NCBI GenBank assembly: GCA_035718085.1
Contig: DASTHS010000025.1
Span: 1 to 5,961 of the forward strand
Origin: DASTHS01 sp035718085
GTDB lineage: Bacteria; Actinomycetota; Acidimicrobiia; Acidimicrobiales; Palsa-688
Length of the DNA: 5,961 bases
Reading direction: 5' to 3'
Under the pieces are notes generated by a model, which saw only the letters and a program-made list of their open reading frames with translations, ran no database searches and was not told the origin of the DNA. This document shows, in pieces, positions 1 to 5,961 of this stretch; the first letter of the stretch is position 1, and every line of letters starts with the position of its first letter. Position numbers and translations under genes: made by a program.

Positions 1-309
1 CGAGGGGGGTGGCGCGGGCACCTGCTGGCGGTGGTCGTCGCCGCCCCGGCTGTGCCATGACCACCCGGCGCCGGCCAGGAAGCCGGCGGCGACGGCCAGC
101 TGCAGCGCCCGGTGGGGCACCACGGCGACGAGCAGCCCGCCGACGGTCACGGCGATGGCGACGTGCACCACGAACGCGACGCTGGCCCCGACCCACACCG
201 CCAGCGGACGGCCACGTGACGCCAACGCCAGCGAGGCGAACATCGTCTTGTCGGGCAGCTCCCCGAGGAAGATCACGGGGAAGACCGCAGCCACGTCGGT
301 GATCTGCAC
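1..309 (-). CDS. TMEM165/GDT1 (UPF0016) family transporter, probable Mn2+ exporter, N-terminal half (3' end outside window)
   Basis: Reading leftward from the GTG at 307-309 gives 103 uninterrupted codons to the window edge. The N-terminus has a hydrophobic helix (AAVFPVIFLG) ending in the family signature ELPDKT (residues 17-22), the bacterial form of the E-x-G-D-[KR]-[TS] cation-binding motif, followed by MFASLALASR. A second helix (VGASVAFVVHVAIAVTVGGLL, about 41-61) and a third (about 68-82) follow, then a hydrophilic Asp/His/Pro-rich stretch that looks like the linker before the second half of the protein, which would carry the second copy of the motif. Family members are inner-membrane cation/proton antiporters; several bacterial ones export Mn2+. 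The start is supported by GAGGAG at 313-318, three bases upstream (rather close). The yybP-ykoY riboswitch just upstream independently supports a manganese role. Family assignment is firm; substrate is inferred. Confidence 0.9.
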   Translation of the reverse strand, partial: MQITDVAAVFPVIFLGELPDKTMFASLALASRGRPLAVWVGASVAFVVHVAIAVTVGGLLVAVVPHRALQLAVAAGFLAGAGWSWHSRGGDDHRQQVPAPPPS

Positions 310-318
310 GGGCTCCTC

Positions 319-353
319 GGCCGGGCCCGGGCGGCACGCCTCCCGGCCCGGCC
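319..353 (-). promoter_or_regulatory. Strong hairpin next to the transporter RBS, probable riboswitch expression platform
   Basis: On the minus strand GGCCGGGCC (345-353) and GGCCCGGCC (319-327) are perfect reverse complements, giving a 9-bp all-GC stem. The interior can extend it with GGG/CCC and GG/CC pairs around a CGTG loop. The stem ends directly against the Shine-Dalgarno GAGGAG (313-318). There is no T-run after it, so a classical intrinsic terminator is unlikely, and control of ribosome access is the simpler idea. A segment inside the aptamer, CACGCTCC (406-413), could pair with GGAG and CGTG of the RBS/start region with a two-base bulge, so it is a candidate anti-SD. In such GC-rich sequence some pairing is expected by chance. 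Confidence 0.5.
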
Positions 354-364
354 ACGTCGGTGGT

Positions 365-495
365 CGGATCCGGAAGGTCTCGCCCGCCTCTGCGCCCGAC
401 CCGCCGGAGCGTGCCGTCGCCGGGGCCCGCCGGCCGGGCGCCGAGGCACCAGGATGTCGACCGGGCGGTTGGGGGCTACTCCCCTTCGCAGTGCC
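365..495 (-). ncRNA. yybP-ykoY manganese riboswitch (aptamer; ends approximate)
   Basis: Read on the minus strand, the leader of the GDT1-family gene contains the conserved blocks of the yybP-ykoY (Mn2+-sensing) aptamer in the right order: GAAGGGGAGTAGC (about 475-487), GGTCGACA (455-462) and GGCGGGCGAGACCTTCC (372-388). GAAGG (483-487) can pair with CCTTC (373-377) to close the P1 helix, as in known members, where the AAAGGGGAGUAG and GAGACCUUU segments face each other around the metal site. The roughly 85 bases between are GC-rich and could form the internal helices; I have not resolved them. Known members lie upstream of MntP, TerC, UPF0016 and P-type ATPase genes and switch expression on when Mn2+ is high, which fits the gene here. 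Boundaries are estimated from the motifs. Recognition is by consensus memory, not a covariance search. Confidence 0.88.
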
Positions 496-496
496 C

Positions 497-502
497 ACCG
501 TA
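497..502 (-). promoter_or_regulatory. Candidate -10 box (TACGGT) for the riboswitch-transporter transcript
   Basis: TACGGT matches the actinobacterial TANNNT -10 pattern. It would start transcription near 489-490, immediately 5' of the riboswitch P1 strand, a position that makes sense for this RNA. No convincing -35 hexamer is seen 16-18 bases upstream, so the call rests on position and the -10 box alone. Read-through from glmM is an alternative source of the transcript. Confidence 0.35.
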
Positions 503-524
503 CCGGCTGGGCCGACGGCGGCGG

Positions 525-541
525 GCCGGCGGGGTGCCGGC
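525..541 (-). terminator. Possible weak terminator hairpin after glmM
   Basis: GCCGGC-ACCCC-GCCGGC forms a perfect 6-bp stem with a 5-base loop, 20 bases beyond the glmM stop. There is no U-tract, so it could act only as an atypical terminator of the kind proposed for high-GC bacteria, or it may be chance. If functional it would separate the rplM-rpsI-glmM transcript from the riboswitch-controlled gene. Confidence 0.25.
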
Positions 542-561
542 GAGGCGGTGTGCGGGTGCCC

Positions 562-1905
562 TCAGGGGGCGCCCAGGGTGCCTTCGACCACCTCGACGAG
601 GGCGGCGGCCACCGCCGACGCCTCCTGCTCGGACGGCGCCTCCACCATCACCCGCACCAGCTTCTCGGTGCCGCTCGGGCGCAGCAGCACCCGGCCGCGC
701 CCGGCGAGGGCGGCCGACGCCGAGTCGACGGCGTCCCACACCTCCTCGGCCGCCTCGAGGCCCTGGCGGTCGGCGACGCGCACGTTGCGCAGCACCTGGG
801 GCATGCGGGTCATCACCGCAGCCGCAGCCCGGGCCAGGGGCACACCCGAGCGGACCACCAGATCGGCGAGCATGAGGCCCGACAGCATGCCGTCGCCGGT
901 GGTCGCCAGGTCGCGGAAGACCACGTGCCCCGACTGCTCGCCGCCGAGCGACCAGCCATGGGCGTCGAGCTCGGCGAGCACGTTGCGGTCACCGACGGCC
1001 ACGGTCGCCACGTCGATGCCGGCGGCCTCCATGGCCCGGTGGAAGCCCAGGTTGGTCATCACGGTGACCACCACGGTGTCGCCGGCCAGGCGGCCGGCGG
1101 CACGCAGGTCGAGGGCGAAGAGGGCCAGCAGACGGTCGCCGTCGACCACGGCACCGTCGGCGGCCACGGCGATCACCCGGTCGGCGTCACCGTCGAAGGC
1201 GAGGCCGAGGTCGGCCTCGGAGGCCACGACGGTGGCGGCCAGGCCGCCCGGGTCGGTGGCGCCGCAACCGGCGTTGATGTTGGTGCCGTCGGGGGCGGAG
1301 CCGAGCACGGCGACCACCTCGGCGCCGGCCGCCTGGAAGACGCGCGCCGCCAGCCCGGCGGCGGCGCCGTGGCCGCAGTCGAGGGCGACGCGCAGCCCGC
1401 CGAGCGAGCGCCCACCGAGCTGCGCCACCAGGTGGTCGGCGTACCAACCGGCGGCGGCGGGGTCGCTGCCCACCACCCCGAGGTCGAGCCCCGACCGGCC
1501 CGGCTGCGCCGGCGCCGCCGCCAGCAGCTCGGCCTCGATGGCGGCCTCGGCGTCGTCGGACAGCTTGAGCCCGCCAGGTGCGAGCAACTTCACGCCGTTG
1601 TCGGCGAAGGGGTTGTGCGAGGCGGACACCACCGCCCCGGCCGCGCCGCGCGCCGCGCACAGGGCGGCCACGCCGGGGGTCGGCAGCACGCCCACGTCGA
1701 CGACGTCGACCCCCTCGGAGGCCAGCCCGGCAGCCAGGGCGGCCACGAGCAGGGGGCCCGAGCGGCGGGTGTCGCGCCCGACGACCACCTGCGCCCCGGG
1801 CGCTACGAGGCCCCGGGCGGCGACCCGCCCGAGGCCCGTCACGAGCTCGACCGTCAGCTCGGTGCCGGCAACGCCGCGCACCCCGTCGGTGCCGAAGCGG
1901 AGCAC
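562..1905 (-). CDS. glmM: Phosphoglucosamine mutase GlmM
   Basis: Encodes 447 residues, the normal length for GlmM, which converts glucosamine-6-phosphate to glucosamine-1-phosphate in the cytoplasmic route to UDP-GlcNAc and peptidoglycan. The N-terminus FGTDGVRG (4-11) is diagnostic. All four active-site regions are present: SASHNP (94-99, Ser96 being the serine phosphorylated during catalysis), the Mg2+ loop DGDADR (238-243), the sugar-binding loop GGEQSGH (321-327) and the phosphate-binding RPSGTEK (409-415). The GTG at 1903-1905 is chosen because it places the FGTDG motif at the usual distance from the N-terminus; the frame stays open upstream into rpsI, but that extension has no family counterpart. 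Only 10 bases separate it from the rpsI stop and no clear Shine-Dalgarno is visible, so translation is probably coupled to rpsI. The rplM-rpsI-glmM order is common in Actinobacteria. Confidence 0.97.
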   Translation of the reverse strand: MLRFGTDGVRGVAGTELTVELVTGLGRVAARGLVAPGAQVVVGRDTRRSGPLLVAALAAGLASEGVDVVDVGVLPTPGVAALCAARGAAGAVVSASHNPFADNGVKLLAPGGLKLSDDAEAAIEAELLAAAPAQPGRSGLDLGVVGSDPAAAGWYADHLVAQLGGRSLGGLRVALDCGHGAAAGLAARVFQAAGAEVVAVLGSAPDGTNINAGCGATDPGGLAATVVASEADLGLAFDGDADRVIAVAADGAVVDGDRLLALFALDLRAAGRLAGDTVVVTVMTNLGFHRAMEAAGIDVATVAVGDRNVLAELDAHGWSLGGEQSGHVVFRDLATTGDGMLSGLMLADLVVRSGVPLARAAAAVMTRMPQVLRNVRVADRQGLEAAEEVWDAVDSASAALAGRGRVLLRPSGTEKLVRVMVEAPSEQEASAVAAALVEVVEGTLGAP

Positions 1906-1915
1906 GGCGTCGCCG

Positions 1916-2308
1916 CTAGCGCTTGGAGTACTGCGGCGCCTTGCGGGCCTTCTTGAGGCCGTACTTCTTCGATTCCTTCTCCCGGGCGTCACGGGTGAGG
2001 AAGCCGGCCCGCTTGAGCGGGGGCCGGGCGTCGGGGTCGAGCTCGGCCAGGGCCCGGGCGATGCCGAGGCGGAGGGCGCCGGCCTGCCCCGACACGCCGC
2101 CGCCACCCATGGTGGCGTCGACGTCGTAGGCCTCTTCCTTGTCGACCAGGCGCAGCGGTTCGGTCACCAGCATCCGGTGGGTGGCCGAGGGGAAGTAGTC
2201 GGCGATCGGGCGCTTGTTGATCGTGACGGTGCCCCCGCCGGGCCGGAGCCGGACACGGGCGACGGCGGCCTTGCGGCGACCGGTTGACTGGATGAGCGGC
2301 TTGGGCAT
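1916..2308 (-). CDS. rpsI: 30S ribosomal protein S9
   Basis: Encodes 130 residues, the usual bacterial S9 length without the long N-terminal extension found in some actinobacteria. Visible landmarks are STGRRKAAVARVRL (8-21), the signature region GGGVSGQAGALRLGIARAL (about 73-91), LKRAGFLTRD (97-106) and the basic tail ending KKARKAPQYSKR. In the family, the last SKR residues reach into the ribosomal P site and contact the tRNA anticodon stem-loop. The ATG at 2306-2308 is preceded by GCAGGAG about ten bases upstream. It lies 31 bases after the rplM stop and 10 bases before glmM, so it is the middle gene of a compact operon. No unusual changes are seen. Confidence 0.98.
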   Translation of the reverse strand: MPKPLIQSTGRRKAAVARVRLRPGGGTVTINKRPIADYFPSATHRMLVTEPLRLVDKEEAYDVDATMGGGGVSGQAGALRLGIARALAELDPDARPPLKRAGFLTRDAREKESKKYGLKKARKAPQYSKR

Positions 2309-2339
2309 GGTCAGCGGGCTCCTGCGGGCGAGGCGGCGG

Positions 2340-2792
2340 TCACGACGCCCGGTGGGTGCGGGGGTCGACGGTGAGGGGCGTGGGCGACTGGGCGGCGTGG
2401 GGGTGCGTCGGGCCGGCGTAGACCTTGAGCTTGCCGAGCATCTGCCGGCCGAGGGGGCCCTTGGGCAGCATGCCGCGCACCGCCCGGCGGATGGCCTCCT
2501 CCGGCTTGGTGTCGATCAGCTGCCGGTAGCTCTGGGTGCGCAGGCCGCCCGGGTAGCCCGAGTGGCGGTGCACGAAGAGGCGGTCGGCCTTGTTGGAGGT
2601 CATGACGACCTTGGCGGCGTTCACGACGATGACGTGGTCGCCCGTGTCGACGTGCGGGGCGAAGATCGCCTTGTGCTTGCCGCGCAGCACCCGCGCCACC
2701 TCGGTGGCGAGGCGGCCGAGCACGGCGCCGTCGGCGTCGACCTCGAACCAGACGCGCTCGATGTCGGCGGGCTTGGGGGTGAAGGTGCGCAC
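2340..2792 (-). CDS. rplM: 50S ribosomal protein L13
   Basis: Encodes 150 residues from the GTG at 2790-2792 (start VRTFTPKPADIERVWFEVDA). L13 is an early-assembly protein of the large subunit that binds 23S rRNA. Family landmarks are VLGRLATEVARVLRGKHK (about 24-41), VNAAKVVMTSNK (57-68), the HRHSGYPGGL segment (75-84) and the signature AVRGMLPKGPLGRQMLGKLK (about 104-123), followed by VYAGPTHPHAAQ. The tail runs about 12 residues beyond E. coli L13 (TVDPRTHRAS), a minor variation. The frame stays open upstream, but those codons fill the promoter region and do not resemble L13. The start has a GAGG motif about ten bases upstream. It is the first gene of the rplM-rpsI-glmM set and is divergent from the formate dehydrogenase gene. 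Confidence 0.97.
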   Translation of the reverse strand: MRTFTPKPADIERVWFEVDADGAVLGRLATEVARVLRGKHKAIFAPHVDTGDHVIVVNAAKVVMTSNKADRLFVHRHSGYPGGLRTQSYRQLIDTKPEEAIRRAVRGMLPKGPLGRQMLGKLKVYAGPTHPHAAQSPTPLTVDPRTHRAS

Positions 2793-2949
2793 GGCGGGGA
2801 GTCCTCGGGAGATCAATGGGCGCGACCGACCGTCGGGCCGGGGGGAGAGCGTAGCGGGTCGCCGCCGCCACCGGCGAGCGCGGCCGCCGGCCGCCGCTGG
2901 GTCGCAGGGCGACGTTTCACCGCAGGGGGCGGGGTAGAGTCGCCGGCGC
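2793..2949. promoter_or_regulatory. Divergent promoter region between rplM and the formate dehydrogenase gene
   Basis: This 157-base gap must hold the start signals for both directions. For rplM (minus strand) the best -10 candidate is TACGCT at 2848-2853, giving a leader of about 50 bases; no -35 is clear. For the dehydrogenase (plus strand) the best candidate is TAGAGT at 2935-2940, with a weak -35-like TTTCAC at 2915-2920 (14-base spacer, shorter than ideal). I see no clear operator palindrome; the CGGCCGCCGGCCGCCG run at 2881-2896 is simple GC repetition. Confidence 0.5.
2935..2940 (+). promoter_or_regulatory. Candidate -10 box (TAGAGT) for a leaderless formate dehydrogenase transcript
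   Basis: TAGAGT fits TANNNT and ends nine bases before the ATG at 2950, so transcription would begin at or just before the start codon. The same bases contain an in-frame TAG (2935-2937), which rules out any start further upstream. No purine-rich ribosome binding site lies between this box and the ATG. Leaderless mRNAs with this geometry are common in Actinobacteria. Transcription start has not been measured. Confidence 0.5.
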
Positions 2950-5900
2950 ATGGGAGCGCGCAAGCTGATCGCCTCGTGGCCGGCCTTCCGCCAGGCCACC
3001 ACCTCCGCTGACCACCTCGGCCTGGGCCGGGCGGTGCAGTCGCCGCGTTCGAAGCACCTGGAGGCGCGCATCGACGACGCCGACCGGGTGGTGCGCAGCG
3101 TGTGCCCGTACTGCGCCGTCGGCTGCGGCCAACTCGTCTACGTGAAAGACGAGAAGGTCGTCCAGATCGAGGGCGACCCGGCGTCGCCGATCTCCCGGGG
3201 CCGGCTGTGCCCGAAGGGCTCGGCCAGCCGCCAGCTGGTCACCGAGAACCGGCTGCAGAAGGTGCGCTACCGCCGGCCCCACGGCACCGAGTGGGAAGAC
3301 CTCGACCTCGACACGGCGATGGAGATGATCGCCGACCGGGTGATCAAGACCCGCGCCGAGACCTGGCAGGACCACGACGAGGACGGCAACGCCCTGCGTC
3401 GCACCATGGGCATCGCGAGCCTCGGAGGAGCCACCCTCGACAACGAGGAGAACTACCTCATGAAGAAGCTCTACACCGCCCTGGGCGCCATCCAGGTCGA
3501 GAACCAGGCCCGCATATGACACTCCGCCTCCGTGCCCAGTTTGGGCACATCGTTCGGTAGGGGTGCCGCCACCACCTTCCAGCAGGACCTGCAGAACTCC
3601 GATTGCATCGTGATCGAGGGTTCGAACATGGCCGAGTGCCACCCGGTGGGCTTCCAGTGGGTGATGGAGGCCAAGCAGCGGGGGGCCAAGGTCATCCACA
3701 TCGACCCGCGCTTCACGCGCACCAGCGCGGTCAGCGACCTGCACGTGCCGATCCGTTCCGGCAGCGACATCGCCTTCCTGGGCGCGTTGATCAGCTACGT
3801 GATCGAAGGCGGCCACGACTTCCGCGAGTACGTGCTCAACTACACGAACGCGTCGGTGCTCGTCGGCGAAGACTTCAAGGACACCGAAGACCTCGACGGG
3901 CTGTTCTCCGGCTACGACGAGGAGAAGCGCCAGTACCAGAAGGACACGTGGCAGTACGAGGGCCGCACCGCCCCTGCCGCCGCCGGCAAGCGCGACAACC
4001 CGCCGTCGGCCGGTTACCAGCACGGCTCGGGCGGCCCCTCGGCCGGCGAGGGCGGCGACCCGATCACCGACCCGACCCTGCAGCACCCCCGCTGCGTGTT
4101 CCAGGTGCTGCGCCGCCACTTCGCCCGCTACACCCCCGAGATGGTCGAGCGGGTGTGCGGCATCCCCCGCGAGCAGTTCCTCGAGGTGGCCGAGGCGCTG
4201 GTGGCCAACTCCGGCCCCGAGCGCACCAGCGCCTTCGTCTACAGCGTCGGCTGGACCCACCACACCGTCGGCGTGCAGTACATCCGCACGGCGTCGATCC
4301 TGCAGCTGCTGCTCGGCAACATGGGCCGCCCGGGGGGCGGGATCCTCGCCCTGCGCGGCCATGCCAGCATCCAGGGCTCCACCGACATCCCGACGCTCTA
4401 CAACCTGCTGCCCGGCTACCTGCCGATGCCGCACGCCGGCCAGGACAGCGACCTGGCCACCTACATCGAGAACAGCCGTTCCGACGCCGGCTACTGGGCG
4501 TACATGGACACCTACATCGTCTCGCTGCTCAAGGCGTGGTGGGGCGACGAGGCCGTGCACGCCAACGACTACTGCTACGACTGGCTGCCCGCCATGAACG
4601 GCGACCACTCGACGTACCAGACGGTGCTCGGGCAGATCGCCGGCGACGTGAAGGGCTACTTCATCGTCGGCGAGAACCCGGCGATCGGCAGCGGCAACGC
4701 CAAGCTGAACCGCATGGGTCTGGTCAACCTCGACTGGCTCGTGGTGCGCGACTTCTCCGACATCGAGTCGGCGGCGTTCTGGTTCGACAGCCCCGAGATC
4801 GAGAACGGCGAGCTGCGCACCGAAGACATCAAGACCGAGGTGTTCTTGATGCCGGCCGCCGCCCACACCGAGAAGAGCGGCAGCTTCACCAACACCCAGC
4901 GGCTGCTGCAGTGGCACAACAAGGCGGTCGAGCCCGAGGGCGACACCCGCTCCGACCTGTGGTTCTACTTCCACCTCGGGCGCATCATCCGCGAGAAGCT
5001 GCAAGGGTCGACCGACCCCCGGGACCTCCCGCTGCTCAAGCTGACCTGGGACTACCCGGTCGAAGGGCCCTACGACGACCCGGTGGCCGACGCCGTGCTC
5101 GCCGAGATCAACGGCTACGTGCTCGAGACCGACGACGACTCGTCGAAGGCTGCCGGCAAGGCCGACAGCCCCGACGGCGACGCCAGCCGCATGGCCGGCA
5201 AGACGCCGGTGTCGTCGTACCTGGAGCTGAAGGCCGACGGCTCCACCGCCAGCGGGTGCTGGATCTACTGCGGCGTCTACGCCGACGGGGTCAACCAGCC
5301 CAACCGGCGCAAGCCGGCGTCCGAGCAGACCTGGGTCGCCCCCGAGTGGGGGTGGGCGTGGCCGGCCAACCGCCGGATCATCTACAACCGGGCGTCGGCC
5401 CGGCCCGACGGGTCGCCGTGGTCGGAGCGCAAGAAGTACGTCTGGTGGGACGAGGAGGCCGGTGAATGGACCGGCTACGACGTGCCCGACTTCAAGAAGA
5501 CGATGCGACCCGACTACCAGCCGGGGCCCGACGCCAAGGCCGAAGACCGGCTGCCGGGCACCGCACCGTTCGTCATGCAGTCCGACGGCCTCGGCTGGCT
5601 CTACGCCCCCAACGGCCTGACCGACGGGCCGATGCCCACCCACTACGAGCCCCACGAGTCGCCGGTCGACAACCCGCTGTACCCGCAGCAGGCGAACCCG
5701 ACGCGCCAGGTGCTCGACCACAAGTGGAACTTCTCGAGCCCGCCGGCGAACCCCGGCTACCCGTTCGTCTTCTTCACCTACCGGCTGACCGAGCACCACA
5801 CGGCCGGCGGCATGAGCCGCACGCTGCCGTACCTCTCGGAGCTGCAGCCCGAGTTCTTCTGCGAGGTCAGCCCCGAGCTCGCCGAGCTGCGCCACCTCAT

Positions 5901-5961
5901 CCACGGAGAGTGGGCGACCCTGATCACTGCTCGCTCGGCGATCGAGGCCCGCGTGATGGTG
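2950..5961 (+). CDS. fdnG: Formate dehydrogenase alpha subunit, FDH-N (FdnG) type, selenocysteine-containing; 3' end outside window
   Basis: One frame runs 1004 codons from the ATG at 2950 to the window edge, interrupted only by TGA at 3517-3519, read here as selenocysteine 190. The enzyme oxidises formate to CO2 at a Mo or W bis-pterin site. Visible in order: [4Fe-4S] ligands Cys52, Cys55, Cys59 (SVCPYCAVGC) and Cys87 (RLCPKG, with Lys89 between cluster and pterin); NQARI-Sec190-His191; FGRG and HPVGFQW; DPRFTR (252-257); NMGRPGGG then LRGH, where Arg469 probably matches the catalytic Arg of E. coli FdnG; TASGCWIYCG (766-775); AWPANRR (803-809); and the start of the C-terminal pterin-binding domain at TYRLTEHH (943-950). 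By comparison with FdnG some 60-75 residues are missing. There is no twin-arginine signal, so a cytoplasmic position is inferred. A Gly/Ala/Pro-rich stretch at about 338-372 looks like a lineage-specific loop. The electron-transfer partners must lie downstream. Confidence 0.95.
3517..3519 (+). other. In-frame TGA recoded as selenocysteine (Sec190)
   Basis: The TGA sits between ENQARI and HSASVPSLGTSFGRG. In E. coli FdnG the same place reads NQARV-Sec-HGPTVASLAPTFGRG, with Sec coordinating the metal and the following His in the active site. Reading frame, spacing and similarity continue unbroken on both sides. Cys-containing relatives carry a cysteine codon here. Confidence 0.94.
3520..3557 (+). 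promoter_or_regulatory. Bacterial SECIS element
   Basis: GTGCCCA (3532-3538) and TGGGCAC (3542-3548) form a perfect 7-bp stem with a GTT loop; the loop's first base is G. The loop begins 19 bases after the TGA. Bacterial SECIS elements, bound by the selenocysteine elongation factor SelB, require a short upper stem, a small loop with G in its first two positions and about 16-37 bases from TGA to loop, and this one meets all three. A weak lower stem, CCG (3524-3526) with CGG (3555-3557), may flank an internal loop. Prediction is by eye. Confidence 0.88.

Noticed and set aside
562..2106. A longer glmM beginning at 2106
   Set aside because: The extra 67 residues overlap rpsI in another frame and do not resemble GlmM; the FGTDG motif requires a start near 1905.
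155..2287. A 710-codon plus-strand open frame covering glmM and rpsI
   Set aside because: It runs antisense to two conserved genes, is of low complexity (Ser/Ala/Thr/Pro/Arg-rich) and resembles no family; a codon-bias artefact.
2881..2896. CGGCCGCCGGCCGCCG as an operator or inverted repeat
   Set aside because: Simple GC repetition in GC-rich intergenic DNA; no reason to prefer it over chance.
3517..3519. The TGA as a nonsense mutation, or two separate genes with a restart at the ATG at 3628
   Set aside because: The stop is at the exact Sec position, the frame and similarity continue without a gap, a SECIS-like hairpin follows, and a restart at 3628 would lose the active-site residue and the FGRG region and has no ribosome binding site evident.
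3603..5465. A 620-codon plus-strand open frame in another phase of the dehydrogenase
   Set aside because: Arg/His/Pro/Gly-rich out-of-frame shadow of the real coding sequence.
2917..5904. A 995-codon open frame on the minus strand opposite the dehydrogenase gene
   Set aside because: It is a GC-bias shadow: its sequence is Val/Gly/Leu/Arg/Ala-rich with no recognisable domain, while the plus strand encodes a clearly conserved enzyme throughout, and it overlaps rplM's promoter.
1..5961. CRISPR arrays, insertion sequences, tRNA or rRNA genes
   Set aside because: No spaced direct repeats, transposase, terminal inverted repeats or tRNA/rRNA signatures were seen on either strand by eye.

Overview
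The window is very GC-rich DNA in which every recognisable gene is bacterial. The order rplM-rpsI-glmM, the GTG starts, the TANNNT-type -10 boxes and the protein sequences (S9 ending in APQYSKR, an actinobacterial-looking formate dehydrogenase) point to a high-GC actinobacterium, perhaps of a deep class such as Acidimicrobiia or Thermoleophilia. The phylum is a fair inference; the class is a guess.

Left part, minus strand, read from right to left: rplM (ribosomal protein L13, 2340-2792), rpsI (S9, 1916-2308) and glmM (phosphoglucosamine mutase, 562-1905) are tightly packed and look like one operon. It joins ribosome assembly to the supply of glucosamine-1-phosphate for peptidoglycan. A 252-base gap (310-561) follows, then the N-terminal half of a TMEM165/GDT1-family (UPF0016) membrane transporter that runs off the left edge (1-309). 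This gap is not empty. On the minus strand it carries the hallmark sequences of a yybP-ykoY manganese riboswitch (GGGGAGTAGC near 475-484, GGTCGACA at 455-462 and GGCGAGACCTTC near 373-384). A very strong hairpin (319-353) abuts the ribosome binding site of the transporter gene. The pairing of sensor and gene indicates Mn2+-induced Mn2+ export.

Right part, plus strand: a divergent gene starts at 2950 and stays open to the last base. It encodes the catalytic alpha subunit of a formate dehydrogenase of the FdnG/FDH-N type. A TGA at 3517-3519 falls exactly at the active-site position of the family (NQARI-Sec-HS) and is followed by a 7-bp hairpin with a GTT loop at the spacing expected of a bacterial SECIS element. 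I therefore annotate one selenoprotein CDS, not a broken gene or two genes. It lacks a twin-arginine signal, unlike E. coli FdnG, and has no visible Shine-Dalgarno sequence, so it may be translated from a leaderless mRNA.

The two most notable items are both RNA-level devices that a plain gene call would miss: the manganese riboswitch and the selenocysteine recoding site. Neither is a new class, so I do not claim a previously undescribed system. The selenoprotein call predicts that selA, selB, selC and selD, the remaining FDH subunits and accessory genes lie elsewhere in this genome.
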